From: Verrucomicrobiota bacterium
Lineage (GTDB): Bacteria; Auribacterota; JABMQX01; JAFGEW01
Assembly (NCBI GenBank): GCA_016931415.1
Contig: JAFGEW010000111.1
Coordinates: 1 to 55,760 of the forward strand
Direction of reading: 5' to 3'
DNA length: 55,760 bases
This document shows, piece by piece, positions 8,631 to 16,033 of this stretch (the stretch's first letter is position 1; each line of letters starts with the position of its first letter). Below the pieces are notes generated by a model, which had not been told where the DNA came from, made no database searches, and saw only the letters and a program-made list of their open reading frames with translations. The position numbers were made by a program, and so were the translations under genes.

Positions 8631-8681
8631 TGCAATATCTAAGCCAGCTTGACAATTAACAGGTTGAAATATCTCTGTCAA
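8631..8681. promoter_or_regulatory. Candidate MarR operator/promoter: direct and inverted repeats
   Basis: TGCAATATCT (8631-8640) and TGAAATATCT (8665-8674) are direct repeats 34 bases apart, about three helical turns. TTGACA (8649-8654) and TGTCAA (8676-8681) form an inverted pair around the second copy. Read on the minus strand, the TTGACA complementary to 8676-8681 is a consensus -35 aimed at marR, though its -10 is weak. The cluster sits 35-85 bases before the marR start, a usual place for MarR autorepression. Confidence 0.45.
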
Positions 8682-8939
8682 GTGTGAAAACGGGATTGCG
8701 CCCGCAGTGGTTCCATACCGATTGGCTCCGGGTGAGAAGCGCGACCGCGCGCCTGCACCGGTTCTTTGGCAGGACCATTACCGTCTGGTCTCGGCGAGCG
8801 GCAGGGCCCCGCGGCGGCTCCAGGCCTTTCCCCAGAATAATCGTTTGGGATGCTGCAAGTCGTTGAGGGGGCGTCGTCGGGGCATCTAGCAACTGCGATG
8901 GCGGTCTTCTTCTGGGGAATCTCTTTGCGGCGGTTCCTG

Positions 8940-8969
8940 TTGACCCGTCGCCGCTCCGGCCGCTATACG
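8940..8969 (+). promoter_or_regulatory. Putative sigma-70 promoter upstream of the spermidine-synthase-like gene
   Basis: TTGACC (8940-8945), 18-base spacer, TATACG (8964-8969). Transcription would start near 8976, leaving a leader of about 30 bases before the ATG at 9006. This supports that start over the earlier in-frame ATG codons at 8850 and 8898. Confidence 0.5.
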
Positions 8970-9005
8970 TACACGTTTGGCGACGACGACGCGAGGGCTG
9001 TGCCG

Positions 9006-10565
9006 ATGAGAAGGTCGTTTCTGTTTGCGACGTGTTTTCTGATGGGGTTTGCCATCCTGGGGCTTGAGCTGCTCGGGTTCCGGATCTACGGCCCTCAGTA
9101 CGGCTACTCGAGCTACGTGGCTGGCACGCTCATCGGCGTGATCCTGGCGGCGCTGTCGTTCGGTTACTACATCGGCGGGGCGCTGGCGGACCGGTATCCG
9201 CGTCCGGGGGTGCTGTTCCGGCTGCTGACGATCGCCGGGTTGCTGCTCGTCGGGTTCTGCTTCGTCTACAAGCCCGTGCTCGAGTGGTTCATGGCCAGTG
9301 CCGGGTTCATCCCTGGACTCGTGGTTGTCACGGTCCTGCTCTATGGGCCGATCATGGTTCTTCTGAGCGTGACCTCGCCGTTCATCATCCGACTCGTCGT
9401 CGAGGAGGACCGCGTTGGCACGGCGGCGGGTTCGATCTACGCGCTCTCGACGATCGGCAGCATCCTCGGGTCGTTTCTGACGCCATTCGTGCTCGTGCCG
9501 GGGATCGGGTCGCACATGACGCTTGTGGTGATGACGGCCATTGTGCTCGCCGTCGGCGTGGCGGGGCTGGTGGGGCTCCGGCCGGTGTGGGGGCTGGCGT
9601 TGCTGGCGCTGGGGCTGACGCCGTTGTCGTTCCCGAAGGCCGAGCAGGGCGTCCTGCTCCGCGTCGAGAGTCCATACAGCGATCTTCAGGTGCGGAAGCT
9701 CGATCCCGGCGGCTACGTGCTCGCCGTCAATCGCTGGGCGTACTACTCGCGCGACGTCACCGGGGCGCAAGGGATGCGGACGTACAGCTACTACGACTAC
9801 TTCCTGCTCGGGCCGGTACTCGTGCCGCGGGTCGAGGAGATGGCCGTGCTCGGGATGGCGGCGGGGACGTCGATCAAGCAGATACAAGCCTATTACCCAT
9901 GGATACACATCGACGCGGTGGAGATCGATCCGTGGGTCGTGCGGTTGGCCAAGACGAAGTATTTCGGGCTCGAGGAGAGCGAGACGCTGGCGATCCACAC
10001 GCAGGATGCGCGGCCCTTCATGCGCGCGGCAGAGAAGCAGTACGACTTCGTCGAGATCGACATGTACCAGGGTGGTCCGTTCATTCCGTTCTACGTCACG
10101 ACGGTGGAGTTCTTCCGGCTCGTTGGCGAACGGATGAGCGACGACGGGCTGGCGATGGCCAACGTCCTCGCGCTCTCGCACGACAGAGATCGCCCGACGA
10201 CCGAAGGGCAGTTGCTTGTCTGGTGCGTCGTGAAGTCGTTTCAGGAGACAGGTCAATTCCCGAGCGTTTACGTGCTTGCACATCATTCGAATTTCCTCAT
10301 TTTCGCATTTAAGAAAGAGACGCCGATCGGAGAGGTGAGGCGGCGGCTTGCGGCGGTTGCGACCAACGAAGCGCTCCGCGAGCGGCTCGGTGCAGAGAAG
10401 GTTGGCACCCTCACATCCGTCGCGGGCCTGGCGGGTGCGATCACGGTCCCGGAGCGCTTCCCGGGCGCGCACGCGTTCTATGATGATAATGCCGATGTCG
10501 AGCGGATCACCTTTGACATGGTTCGCCGCTACACCGAGCAGAAACGGCTCGAGGGGCGGAAGTAG
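9006..10565 (+). CDS. Membrane protein with C-terminal spermidine-synthase-like domain
   Basis: 519 residues from the chosen start. The first 240 or so hold about seven transmembrane helices (FLFATCFLMGFAILGLELLG, YVAGTLIGVILAALSFGYYIGGALADR, GSIYALSTIGSILGSFLTPF). The C-terminal half is a Rossmann methyltransferase-like/spermidine synthase fold with VDAVEIDPWVVRLAKTKYF and QYDFVEIDMYQGGPFIPFYVTTVEFF. The usual nucleotide-loop GGGDG is replaced by LGMAAGTS, and the catalytic-gate Asp of true spermidine synthases is not apparent, so polyamine synthesis is doubtful. It belongs to the poorly understood fused MFS/spermidine-synthase group. The next gene, a prenyl synthase, starts 2 bases after its stop. 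A longer N-terminus from 8850 cannot be fully excluded. Confidence 0.75.
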   Translation: MRRSFLFATCFLMGFAILGLELLGFRIYGPQYGYSSYVAGTLIGVILAALSFGYYIGGALADRYPRPGVLFRLLTIAGLLLVGFCFVYKPVLEWFMASAGFIPGLVVVTVLLYGPIMVLLSVTSPFIIRLVVEEDRVGTAAGSIYALSTIGSILGSFLTPFVLVPGIGSHMTLVVMTAIVLAVGVAGLVGLRPVWGLALLALGLTPLSFPKAEQGVLLRVESPYSDLQVRKLDPGGYVLAVNRWAYYSRDVTGAQGMRTYSYYDYFLLGPVLVPRVEEMAVLGMAAGTSIKQIQAYYPWIHIDAVEIDPWVVRLAKTKYFGLEESETLAIHTQDARPFMRAAEKQYDFVEIDMYQGGPFIPFYVTTVEFFRLVGERMSDDGLAMANVLALSHDRDRPTTEGQLLVWCVVKSFQETGQFPSVYVLAHHSNFLIFAFKKETPIGEVRRRLAAVATNEALRERLGAEKVGTLTSVAGLAGAITVPERFPGAHAFYDDNADVERITFDMVRRYTEQKRLEGRK

Positions 10566-10567
10566 TC

Positions 10568-11455
10568 ATGGACGCGGTGTTGGACGCGAAGCTGAGCAAC
10601 GTGCGCCGACTCGTCGAGGCGGCGATCGAGCGGCTGTTGCCGTCGGGGCCCGAGACGCCCGACGTGCTCGTGCGCGGGATGCGCTACGCGGTTGTGCCGG
10701 GCGGCAAGCGGCTGCGGCCGGTGCTCTGTCTGTTGGCGTGCGAGGCGTGCGGCGGCGAGTCGGAGAAGGCGCTCGCGTGCGCGTGTGCGCTCGAGTTTGT
10801 CCATGCGTTTTCGCTCGTGCACGACGACCTGCCGGCGATGGACGACGACGACCTGCGGCGCGGCCGCCCGACTCTGCACAAGGTGATCGGCGAAGGGCAG
10901 GCGATCCTTGCCGGCGACGCGTTGCTGACGCTCGCCTTCGACGTGATCGTCAATGATGAGCGCTTGAGCGACGCACAGCAGGCGGCCGCTGTGCGCGAGC
11001 TGGCGTGGGCGGGCGGGCACGCGGCGCTTGCCGGCGGGCAGGCGCTCGACCTCGAAGCCGAGGGCAAGCGCATCAGCGCCGAAGATCTCGATCGCATCCA
11101 CGCGGGCAAAACGGCGGCCCTCATCACGGCGTCGGTCGTCATGGGCGGCATCGCTGCCGGCGCGATGCCCAAGGAACTCGATGCGTTGCGCGCCTATGGA
11201 CGGAACCTCGGGCTGGCGTTCCAGATCATTGACGACGTGCTCGACGTCGTGGGCGACGAGGCGAAGCTCGGCAAGCACGTCGGCGCCGACGCGGAACACG
11301 ACAAGGCGACCGCCGTGGCTGTCTACGGCCTCGACGAGGCGCGCCGCCGCGCCGCCGATCACGTTCAGAGCGCGCGCGAGGCGCTCCAACCGCTCGGCGA
11401 GCGCGGCGCGCTGCTCGCGGCTGTCGCGGCCGGCATGCTCGAACGCGACCGGTGA
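10568..11455 (+). CDS. ispA: Polyprenyl diphosphate synthase (farnesyl/geranylgeranyl diphosphate synthase)
   Basis: Condenses isopentenyl diphosphate with allylic diphosphates to make C15 or C20 prenyl diphosphate for quinones and undecaprenyl carriers. 295 residues, typical for IspA. The substrate-binding Lys/Arg motif is PGGKRLRPVLCLL (about residues 45-57). The first aspartate-rich motif is DDLPAMDDDDLRRGRPT near residue 85 and the second is FQIIDDVLDVVGD near residue 218. The long first motif (DDxxxxD) is characteristic of bacterial type II FPP synthases. GGAAG lies just before the ATG. It follows the preceding gene with a 2-base gap. Chain length cannot be stated with certainty. Confidence 0.93.
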   Translation: MDAVLDAKLSNVRRLVEAAIERLLPSGPETPDVLVRGMRYAVVPGGKRLRPVLCLLACEACGGESEKALACACALEFVHAFSLVHDDLPAMDDDDLRRGRPTLHKVIGEGQAILAGDALLTLAFDVIVNDERLSDAQQAAAVRELAWAGGHAALAGGQALDLEAEGKRISAEDLDRIHAGKTAALITASVVMGGIAAGAMPKELDALRAYGRNLGLAFQIIDDVLDVVGDEAKLGKHVGADAEHDKATAVAVYGLDEARRRAADHVQSAREALQPLGERGALLAAVAAGMLERDR

Positions 11456-11462
11456 GTACACG

Positions 11463-11491
11463 TTGATTCTTGCTCGGACCGCTGCTATCCT
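11463..11491 (+). promoter_or_regulatory. Putative promoter for the DUF4412-like gene
   Basis: TTGATT (11463-11468), 17-base spacer, TATCCT (11486-11491); each box matches 4/6. It stands 52 bases before the ATG at 11544, and GGGAGGG at 11527-11533 provides the ribosome site. Confidence 0.4.
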
Positions 11492-11543
11492 TATTGCAGT
11501 TGACTGACGCGGCCACACGAGGCGCTGGGAGGGACACAGGCAC

Positions 11544-12350
11544 ATGGGTAAGGTCGTTTTGGTGCTCTGGATCGCCGTGGTTCTGTTCGCCGGGTTCTGG
11601 TTCGGCTACTACCAGGAGGGGGCGAACAGGGACATCACGCTGGAGTACGTGATCAAGGACACGAAAGGCAAACAGGTTCCCGTTGATCTGTCGGCCACGG
11701 TCCACATCTCGGGTGACAAGCTCGCCGTCTTCTTCGAGGTGGATGCGACGAATTTTCGGGGCGGCGGCGTGCAGCTGAAGGCTAAGAAGATGAAGGGGCG
11801 GATCGCATTTGACTTTGGGAAGCATGAGGTTTTCTTCTTCGACGATACCCATAAGAAGTACAAGAACGTGTCCCTCGAGCTGGTTGACACGGCCGACTGC
11901 GGCACGCGGCCCGAATTTGTGCTGGCAGGCGATTCCGCCAAACGCACTCCGGGCGGCCGCGAGGTGCTGGGTTTTCGATGCCACGCAGTCTCCGAGAAAG
12001 GTGCGCCCGTCGAGTCGTGGTATACGTATGAGCTTGCGTACGGTCGCGACATCACCCGGCTCTTCAACAAGTTTCAGCGTGTCAAGCTACCTGGTCTCAG
12101 TGACGACGAGAACAAGAAGAGGATGATCGCGACATCACCCTCCTACTTCCCGATGCCCCTGTCTGTTGCGTCGGACAAAGCCGATTCGACCCGGTCGCTT
12201 GACGTGGTGTCGATCAGACGCGATACGATCTCCAAGGACGTGTGGAAGGACGCGTTCGACGTGCCGAGCGGGTATGACAAGGACGACAATCTTGAGCAGT
12301 TGCCGACGGCCATGCTCCTGATGGTTCTAATCTCTCTGTCCGGGGCATGA
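11544..12350 (+). CDS. Uncharacterised membrane-anchored protein, weakly DUF4412-like
   Basis: 268 residues, not confidently recognised. Residues 4-22 form one hydrophobic helix (VVLVLWIAVVLFAGFWFGY), either an uncleaved signal or an N-terminal anchor; the rest is polar and probably periplasmic. The middle is beta-rich, with lysine-rich segments (QLKAKKMKGRIAFDFGKHEVFFFDDTHKKY). A stretch around residues 130-175 (GGREVLGFRCHAV...WYTYEL...ITRLFNKF) recalls DUF4412-type proteins, in which a Cys-containing turn precedes a strand. The C-terminus ends in a second hydrophobic patch (AMLLMVLISLSGA). It has its own promoter and precedes the nucleoside phosphorylase gene by 19 bases. Function unknown. 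Confidence 0.6.
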   Translation: MGKVVLVLWIAVVLFAGFWFGYYQEGANRDITLEYVIKDTKGKQVPVDLSATVHISGDKLAVFFEVDATNFRGGGVQLKAKKMKGRIAFDFGKHEVFFFDDTHKKYKNVSLELVDTADCGTRPEFVLAGDSAKRTPGGREVLGFRCHAVSEKGAPVESWYTYELAYGRDITRLFNKFQRVKLPGLSDDENKKRMIATSPSYFPMPLSVASDKADSTRSLDVVSIRRDTISKDVWKDAFDVPSGYDKDDNLEQLPTAMLLMVLISLSGA

Positions 12351-12369
12351 CGTGATCCCAAGGAGCTGA

Positions 12370-13263
12370 ATGAAGAGTCCGGACTGCAGGTTCGCCACTA
12401 TCGGGGGGACGCAGGCGTATACGCTGCTGCGCGAGCACAAGATCGTGGGCGAGCGGCTCGGGCCGGCCAAGACGCCGTACGGGCCGAGCGAGGCGCTCTA
12501 CCTCATCGAGAACGGCGATACACGGTTCCTCTTTCTCTCGCGGCACGGTGAGGAGCGCTACAGTGTTACGGCGCCGTTCATCAACTACCGGGCGAACGTC
12601 TACGCGCTCAAGGACCGGGGCGTCGAGTGGGTGCTTGGCTGGAGCGGGCCGGGCATCATCAACCGGCTCTATCAGATCGGCGATCTGGCGATTGCCGACG
12701 ACGTGATGGACGAGACGCATGGCCGGCCCAACACGTTCTTCGAGGGCAAGGGCTGGGGGTTCATCCGTCAGAACCCGGTGTTCTGCCCGCAATTGACGAC
12801 GATCCTTCACGAATCGATGATGGGCCTCGGCATCAAGCACATTGTGGGCGGCACGTACGTGTGTTCGAGCGGGCCGCGGCTCGAGACGCCGGCCGAGATC
12901 CACAAGTACCGGATGCTCGACGGCGATTTTGTCGGCATGACGCTGGCGCCCGAGTGCTTTCTGGCACGCGAGCTCGAGATGAGCTACGCCGCGATCTGCT
13001 ATCTGACCAACCTGGCCGAGGGCATCCGCGAACGCGAGTACGTGCCCGGCGAGCTGTTTGAAGGGCTGCTTACGCCCGACGAGAGCGAGCGCGTCGAAAA
13101 CGCCGTGGACAAGCTGCCGCAGATTGTTGTGGAGGTGGCGCGGCGCCTCGAGGGTGTCGCTCGCAGTTCGCCGTGCGCGCGGGCGATGGAGCGCTACCGC
13201 CGCGCCGGGATCCTGCCGGAGGACTGGCATGAGTGGATCTCGGTCCCTGCTGCTGCGGGCTGA
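12370..13263 (+). CDS. MTAP/PNP family nucleoside phosphorylase, probably 6-oxopurine type (methylthioinosine phosphorylase-like)
   Basis: Splits a purine nucleoside with phosphate to give free base and ribose-1-phosphate. 297 residues. Family motifs: FLSRHGEERYSVTAPFINYRANVYAL (about residues 55-80), GGTYVCSSGPRLETPAEI (160-177) and GMTLAPECFLARELEMSYA (189-207). Human MTAP uses two Asp residues (TDYD) to bind the 6-amino group of adenine; here the same place reads TNLA, with Asn214 and Ala216, the pattern reported for methylthioinosine phosphorylase of Pseudomonas. That predicts an inosine-type rather than adenosine-type substrate. The gene overlaps by 35 bases an MTA/SAH deaminase, which would make exactly such a substrate. 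AAGGAG precedes the ATG. Guanosine/inosine phosphorylase is the alternative. Confidence 0.85.
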   Translation: MKSPDCRFATIGGTQAYTLLREHKIVGERLGPAKTPYGPSEALYLIENGDTRFLFLSRHGEERYSVTAPFINYRANVYALKDRGVEWVLGWSGPGIINRLYQIGDLAIADDVMDETHGRPNTFFEGKGWGFIRQNPVFCPQLTTILHESMMGLGIKHIVGGTYVCSSGPRLETPAEIHKYRMLDGDFVGMTLAPECFLARELEMSYAAICYLTNLAEGIREREYVPGELFEGLLTPDESERVENAVDKLPQIVVEVARRLEGVARSSPCARAMERYRRAGILPEDWHEWISVPAAAG

Positions 13264-14449
13264 CCGCGCCCTCACCCTCGATGAGACGGCGTCGTGCGTT
13301 GTCGATGGCGCGGCGGTGCTCGTCGAGGGCGACACGATCCAGGCCGTCGGCCGGGCCGATGGGATCGAGGCGCCCGGCGCCGATGTGGTCAATCTTTCCG
13401 GCATGACGCTGCTGCCGGGCCTCCTCAACGCGCACTGCCATCTTGATTACACCGCTCTGCGCGGCCGATTGCGGACCGGCGATCCGTTTCTGTCGTGGAT
13501 CCTGTCGATCATCGCGGCCAAGCGGCGCATGCGCGTGGGCGACTATGAGGCGTCGGTGCGCGCGGGGCTCGACGAGGCGTTACGCTCCGGCACGACGACG
13601 GTGTTCGACGTCTCGTGCCGCTCCGGGCGGTATGCCGTTACTCGCGTGGCGCCGGAGACGCCGGTGCGCGTCGCCTTCTTCGGCGAAGTGCTGGGGCTGA
13701 ATCCGCTCACGGGTGGACGGCGGATGCGGCACTTCCGGCGTGCGTACGATATGGCGTGCTGCGAGCCGTTTGTCGGGCGCGGGATCTCACCTCATGCGGT
13801 GTATTCGCTGTCGCGCCGGCTGCTGAAACTCATCGGGCGTGAGCTCGGGCGCCGGGCGATGCCGATGACAGTCCACCTGCTCGAAAGCCGCGACGAGCCC
13901 CGCCTCAGGCCGTGGTGCGACCCCAAGGACGCGGTGCGCATCCTCGACGGGCGCGGACTGCTCGACACGTCGGTGCTCGCCGTACACGTAAACTGCCCCA
14001 GCGACGATGATGTGGACGTGCTCGCGCAACGCGGCGTATCGGTCGTGCATTGCCCGGGCAGCCACCGGTTCTTCGGCCACGCAGCATTTCCCGCCGAGCG
14101 GCTGCGCGAGGCGGGTGTGCCCATTTGCCTGGGCACGGATAGCCTTGCGAGCAACGAGCGGCTCGACATGCTCCGCGAGGTTCGCCTGTTTATCGTTGCG
14201 CATCCGGCGTTCTCGGCCGGCGAGGCGCTGCGCATGGCGACGACGGTGCCGGCGCGGTTCCTGGGGCTCGACGGGCGCCTGGGCGTGCTGAAAGCTGGGG
14301 CACTGGCAGACATAGTCGCCGTGCCGACGGGCGAAGCGACGGGCCGGCCTTGTCCTGTTGACGAGGCGTGTGCTAGCGTCGTGCGCCACGTGGGCGACAC
14401 GCCGTGGGTGATGATCGGCGGCCGGGTCGTGCGAGGTGCCGGACTGTAG
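13229..14449 (+). CDS. Amidohydrolase, MTA/SAH deaminase family
   Basis: A metal-dependent deaminase of the chlorohydrolase/guanine-deaminase branch of the amidohydrolase superfamily; relatives convert 5'-methylthioadenosine and S-adenosylhomocysteine to the inosine forms. 406 residues. Metal ligands are visible: NAHCHLDY near residue 70 (HxH), MTVHLLES near 214, VHCPGSHRFF near 273 and LGTDSLASN near 305. The amino-terminal composite beta domain starts at once (LLLRADRALTLDE) and the C-terminus returns to it (GVLKAGALADIVAVP). ATG 13229 is chosen because GGAGG at 13218-13222 lies 6 bases before it; the open frame further upstream is inside the phosphorylase gene. Overlap with that gene argues for coupled translation. 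Confidence 0.85.
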   Translation: MSGSRSLLLRADRALTLDETASCVVDGAAVLVEGDTIQAVGRADGIEAPGADVVNLSGMTLLPGLLNAHCHLDYTALRGRLRTGDPFLSWILSIIAAKRRMRVGDYEASVRAGLDEALRSGTTTVFDVSCRSGRYAVTRVAPETPVRVAFFGEVLGLNPLTGGRRMRHFRRAYDMACCEPFVGRGISPHAVYSLSRRLLKLIGRELGRRAMPMTVHLLESRDEPRLRPWCDPKDAVRILDGRGLLDTSVLAVHVNCPSDDDVDVLAQRGVSVVHCPGSHRFFGHAAFPAERLREAGVPICLGTDSLASNERLDMLREVRLFIVAHPAFSAGEALRMATTVPARFLGLDGRLGVLKAGALADIVAVPTGEATGRPCPVDEACASVVRHVGDTPWVMIGGRVVRGAGL

Positions 14450-14455
14450 CCAGCC

Positions 14456-15421
14456 ATGGATAAGTACTTGCAGCAGTTGACGGTCGAGCGCGCTGAGCGG
14501 CGCATCGCGCTGCGCTCGCCGGCCAAGATCAACCTGTTCCTCGAGCCGCTCGCCAAGCGGCCCGACGGCTACCACGAGATCGTCACCGTGATGCAGGCAA
14601 TCGACCTGTGCGACGAGGTGGCGATTGAGTTGACGGACGACGGGATCGAACTCGAGTGCGACTATCCGGACGTCCCGAGCGGGCCGGAGAACCTTGCGTG
14701 GCGCGCTGCCGAGGCGTTTACCGCGGCCGCGCACGTCGAGCCGGGGGCGAGGATCCGGCTGACGAAACGCATTCCGCCGGGCGGCGGGCTGGGCGGCGGG
14801 AGCAGCAACGCGGCCGTCGTGCTCCTTGGCCTCAACGAGCTGACCGGGCGGCCGTTCTCGCCCACGAGACTCGCCGAGATCGCGGCCACGCTCGGCTCGG
14901 ACGTGCCGTTCTTCGTGTACGGCGGCACGGCCCTGTGCACGGGTCGTGGAGAACTGGTGGAACCCCTTGAGGCGGCGCCGGAGTTCTGGGTCGTACTTGT
15001 AACGCCTGCATTTTCCGTCGCCACAGCCGAGGCTTACAAAAGGTTCACTTTTGTATTGACACACCAACACTCGCCGGATAGAATACTAGCGTCTGTAAAG
15101 GAGTCTGATCTGCGATCGTTGCTGGGCAGCCTGCATAACGGGCTCGCTAAGGTTGTACTGTCTGCATGGCCATCATTGAGGGCGCTCTGGAAGGAGGTGG
15201 TTGACGCAGGCTTGCCACACCCTCAACTGTCGGGAAGCGGTTCGACTCTGTATGGAGTCTGCTGCACTGAGGCGGAGGCAGCCAGGGTTTCGGCGCGGTT
15301 GCGCGGGCGGCTGCCGAGCGAGGTTTCCGTTGCAGTGGCGAGGAACCGCCTTGCATCAGCCAAGGAGGACTACAATGCAGATCACCGAAGTCAGAATCAG
15401 TCTGAAGGAGGTGGGCAATAG
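14456..15421 (+). CDS. ispE: 4-diphosphocytidyl-2-C-methyl-D-erythritol kinase
   Basis: Phosphorylates CDP-ME in the non-mevalonate isoprenoid pathway. 321 residues; a GHMP kinase with the three usual motifs: SPAKINLFLEPLAKRPDGYHEI (residues 22-43), the ATP-binding glycine-rich PPGGGLGGGSSNAAVVLLGLN (about 108-128) and the C-terminal LSGSGSTLYGV (about 260-270). The 3' part contains an AT-richer patch that looks like a full promoter (15056-15084). The last 47 bases overlap spoVG. Upstream it follows the deaminase by 6 bases. Adjacency of ispE and spoVG matches gene order in Firmicutes. Confidence 0.95.
   Translation: MDKYLQQLTVERAERRIALRSPAKINLFLEPLAKRPDGYHEIVTVMQAIDLCDEVAIELTDDGIELECDYPDVPSGPENLAWRAAEAFTAAAHVEPGARIRLTKRIPPGGGLGGGSSNAAVVLLGLNELTGRPFSPTRLAEIAATLGSDVPFFVYGGTALCTGRGELVEPLEAAPEFWVVLVTPAFSVATAEAYKRFTFVLTHQHSPDRILASVKESDLRSLLGSLHNGLAKVVLSAWPSLRALWKEVVDAGLPHPQLSGSGSTLYGVCCTEAEAARVSARLRGRLPSEVSVAVARNRLASAKEDYNADHRSQNQSEGGGQ
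15056..15084 (+). promoter_or_regulatory. Strong sigma-70-like promoter inside ispE, upstream of spoVG
   Basis: TTGACA (15056-15061, 6/6), exactly 17 bases, TAGAAT (15079-15084, 5/6), set in a locally AT-rich stretch of an otherwise GC-rich gene. It points at spoVG, whose ATG is 290 bases further on, and would give spoVG transcription independent of the ispE operon. Confidence 0.6.
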
Positions 15422-15776
15422 GAAACTGAAGGCCTTTGCCACGGTCACCTTCGACGACGATTTTGTGGTGCGTGACATCAAGATTATCGAGGGAAGGCAA
15501 GGGCTCTTCGTGGCGATGCCGAGCGCGAGGGTGATGGAAAACTGCCCCACGTGCGGCCGCAAGAACCCGGTTCGCAGCTCGTATTGCAGCGAGTGCGGCG
15601 CGAAGCTCCCCGTCGCGCCGCAAGTAAGCGATCCAGAGGAGCGCCGCGAGGAACATCGCGACATCTGCCACCCGGTCCGACCGGAGTTCCGGCAGTACGT
15701 CGAGTCGCAGGTCATCAGTGCCTACATGCAGAAAGTGGGCACCGGCGCGGCCCATTTCGGGCGGAGTTCGATGTAG
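15375..15776 (+). CDS. spoVG: SpoVG family regulator with an inserted zinc ribbon
   Basis: SpoVG proteins are small site-specific DNA/RNA-binding regulators. 133 residues, against about 85-100 for the simple form. The core is plain: MQITEVRISLKEVGNRKLKAF...VVRDIKIIEGRQGLFVAMPS (1-50), then HRDICHPVRPEFRQYVESQVISAYMQ (94-119), matching FRDIAHPI...R. Between them residues 51-93 replace the short RKTPDGEF loop with a zinc ribbon, Cys57-Cys60 and Cys71-Cys74 (CX2C-X10-CX2C), plus an acidic linker. AAGGAGG at 15362-15368 is 6 bases before the ATG and fixes the start. The gene overlaps ispE by 47 bases. The insertion suggests a metal-stabilised or extra nucleic-acid-binding module. Confidence 0.9.
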   Translation: MQITEVRISLKEVGNRKLKAFATVTFDDDFVVRDIKIIEGRQGLFVAMPSARVMENCPTCGRKNPVRSSYCSECGAKLPVAPQVSDPEERREEHRDICHPVRPEFRQYVESQVISAYMQKVGTGAAHFGRSSM

Positions 15777-15828
15777 GTTCTCCCGGCAGCGGGATGTGGC
15801 TTGCGGACCGCCGATCTTCGCCGTCTTT

Positions 15829-15853
15829 CCCTGCACGCCGGCGGCGTGCAGGG
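15829..15853 (+). terminator. Strong GC hairpin after spoVG (terminator-like, no T-run)
   Basis: CCCTGCACGCC-GGC-GGCGTGCAGGG is an 11-bp perfect stem with a 3-base loop, 52 bases after the spoVG stop and just before a new promoter. The position suits an end of the spoVG transcript, but no U-tract follows, so an intrinsic terminator of the usual type is not proven. Confidence 0.45.
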
Positions 15854-15879
15854 CCCAGTGGCCTCCGGGCCGATTTCTG

Positions 15880-15908
15880 TTGACACCCTGCCTTTGTGAT
15901 CCTATAGA
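15880..15908 (+). promoter_or_regulatory. Sigma-70-like promoter for the tRNA-Gln/prs transcript
   Basis: TTGACA (15880-15885, 6/6), 17-base spacer, TATAGA (15903-15908, 4/6). It lies after the spoVG hairpin and 125 bases before tRNA-Gln. The intervening leader contains several short hairpins. Confidence 0.6.
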
Positions 15909-16033
15909 AAACAGTTCCCTTCTCGGAGAGGGCCCTTGCGTAGCGAGGGTGCCCTTGGGGCACAAGGGTGCCTTCCGCGGAGGCCCACTGTGGTGGAGTC
16001 CCATGCCTCGGCGCGGGGCGAGAAGTACGCGAC

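Larger units (their letters stand above)
8597..9005. other. Divergent intergenic region between marR and the spermidine-synthase-like gene
   Basis: About 409 bases. The marR-proximal part (8597-8690) is clearly AT-richer than its surroundings and holds the repeats described separately. The middle (8700-8930) has no feature I can support. The distal part carries a good plus-strand promoter at 8940-8969. The plus frame of the downstream gene stays open back to 8850, but that stretch gives no convincing homology and contains the promoter, so I treat it as non-coding. Confidence 0.55.

Noticed and set aside
8850-9005. N-terminal extension of the spermidine-synthase-like protein
   Set aside because: No homology, and a promoter (8940-8969) lies inside it. 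A genuine first helix at 8898 is not fully excluded.
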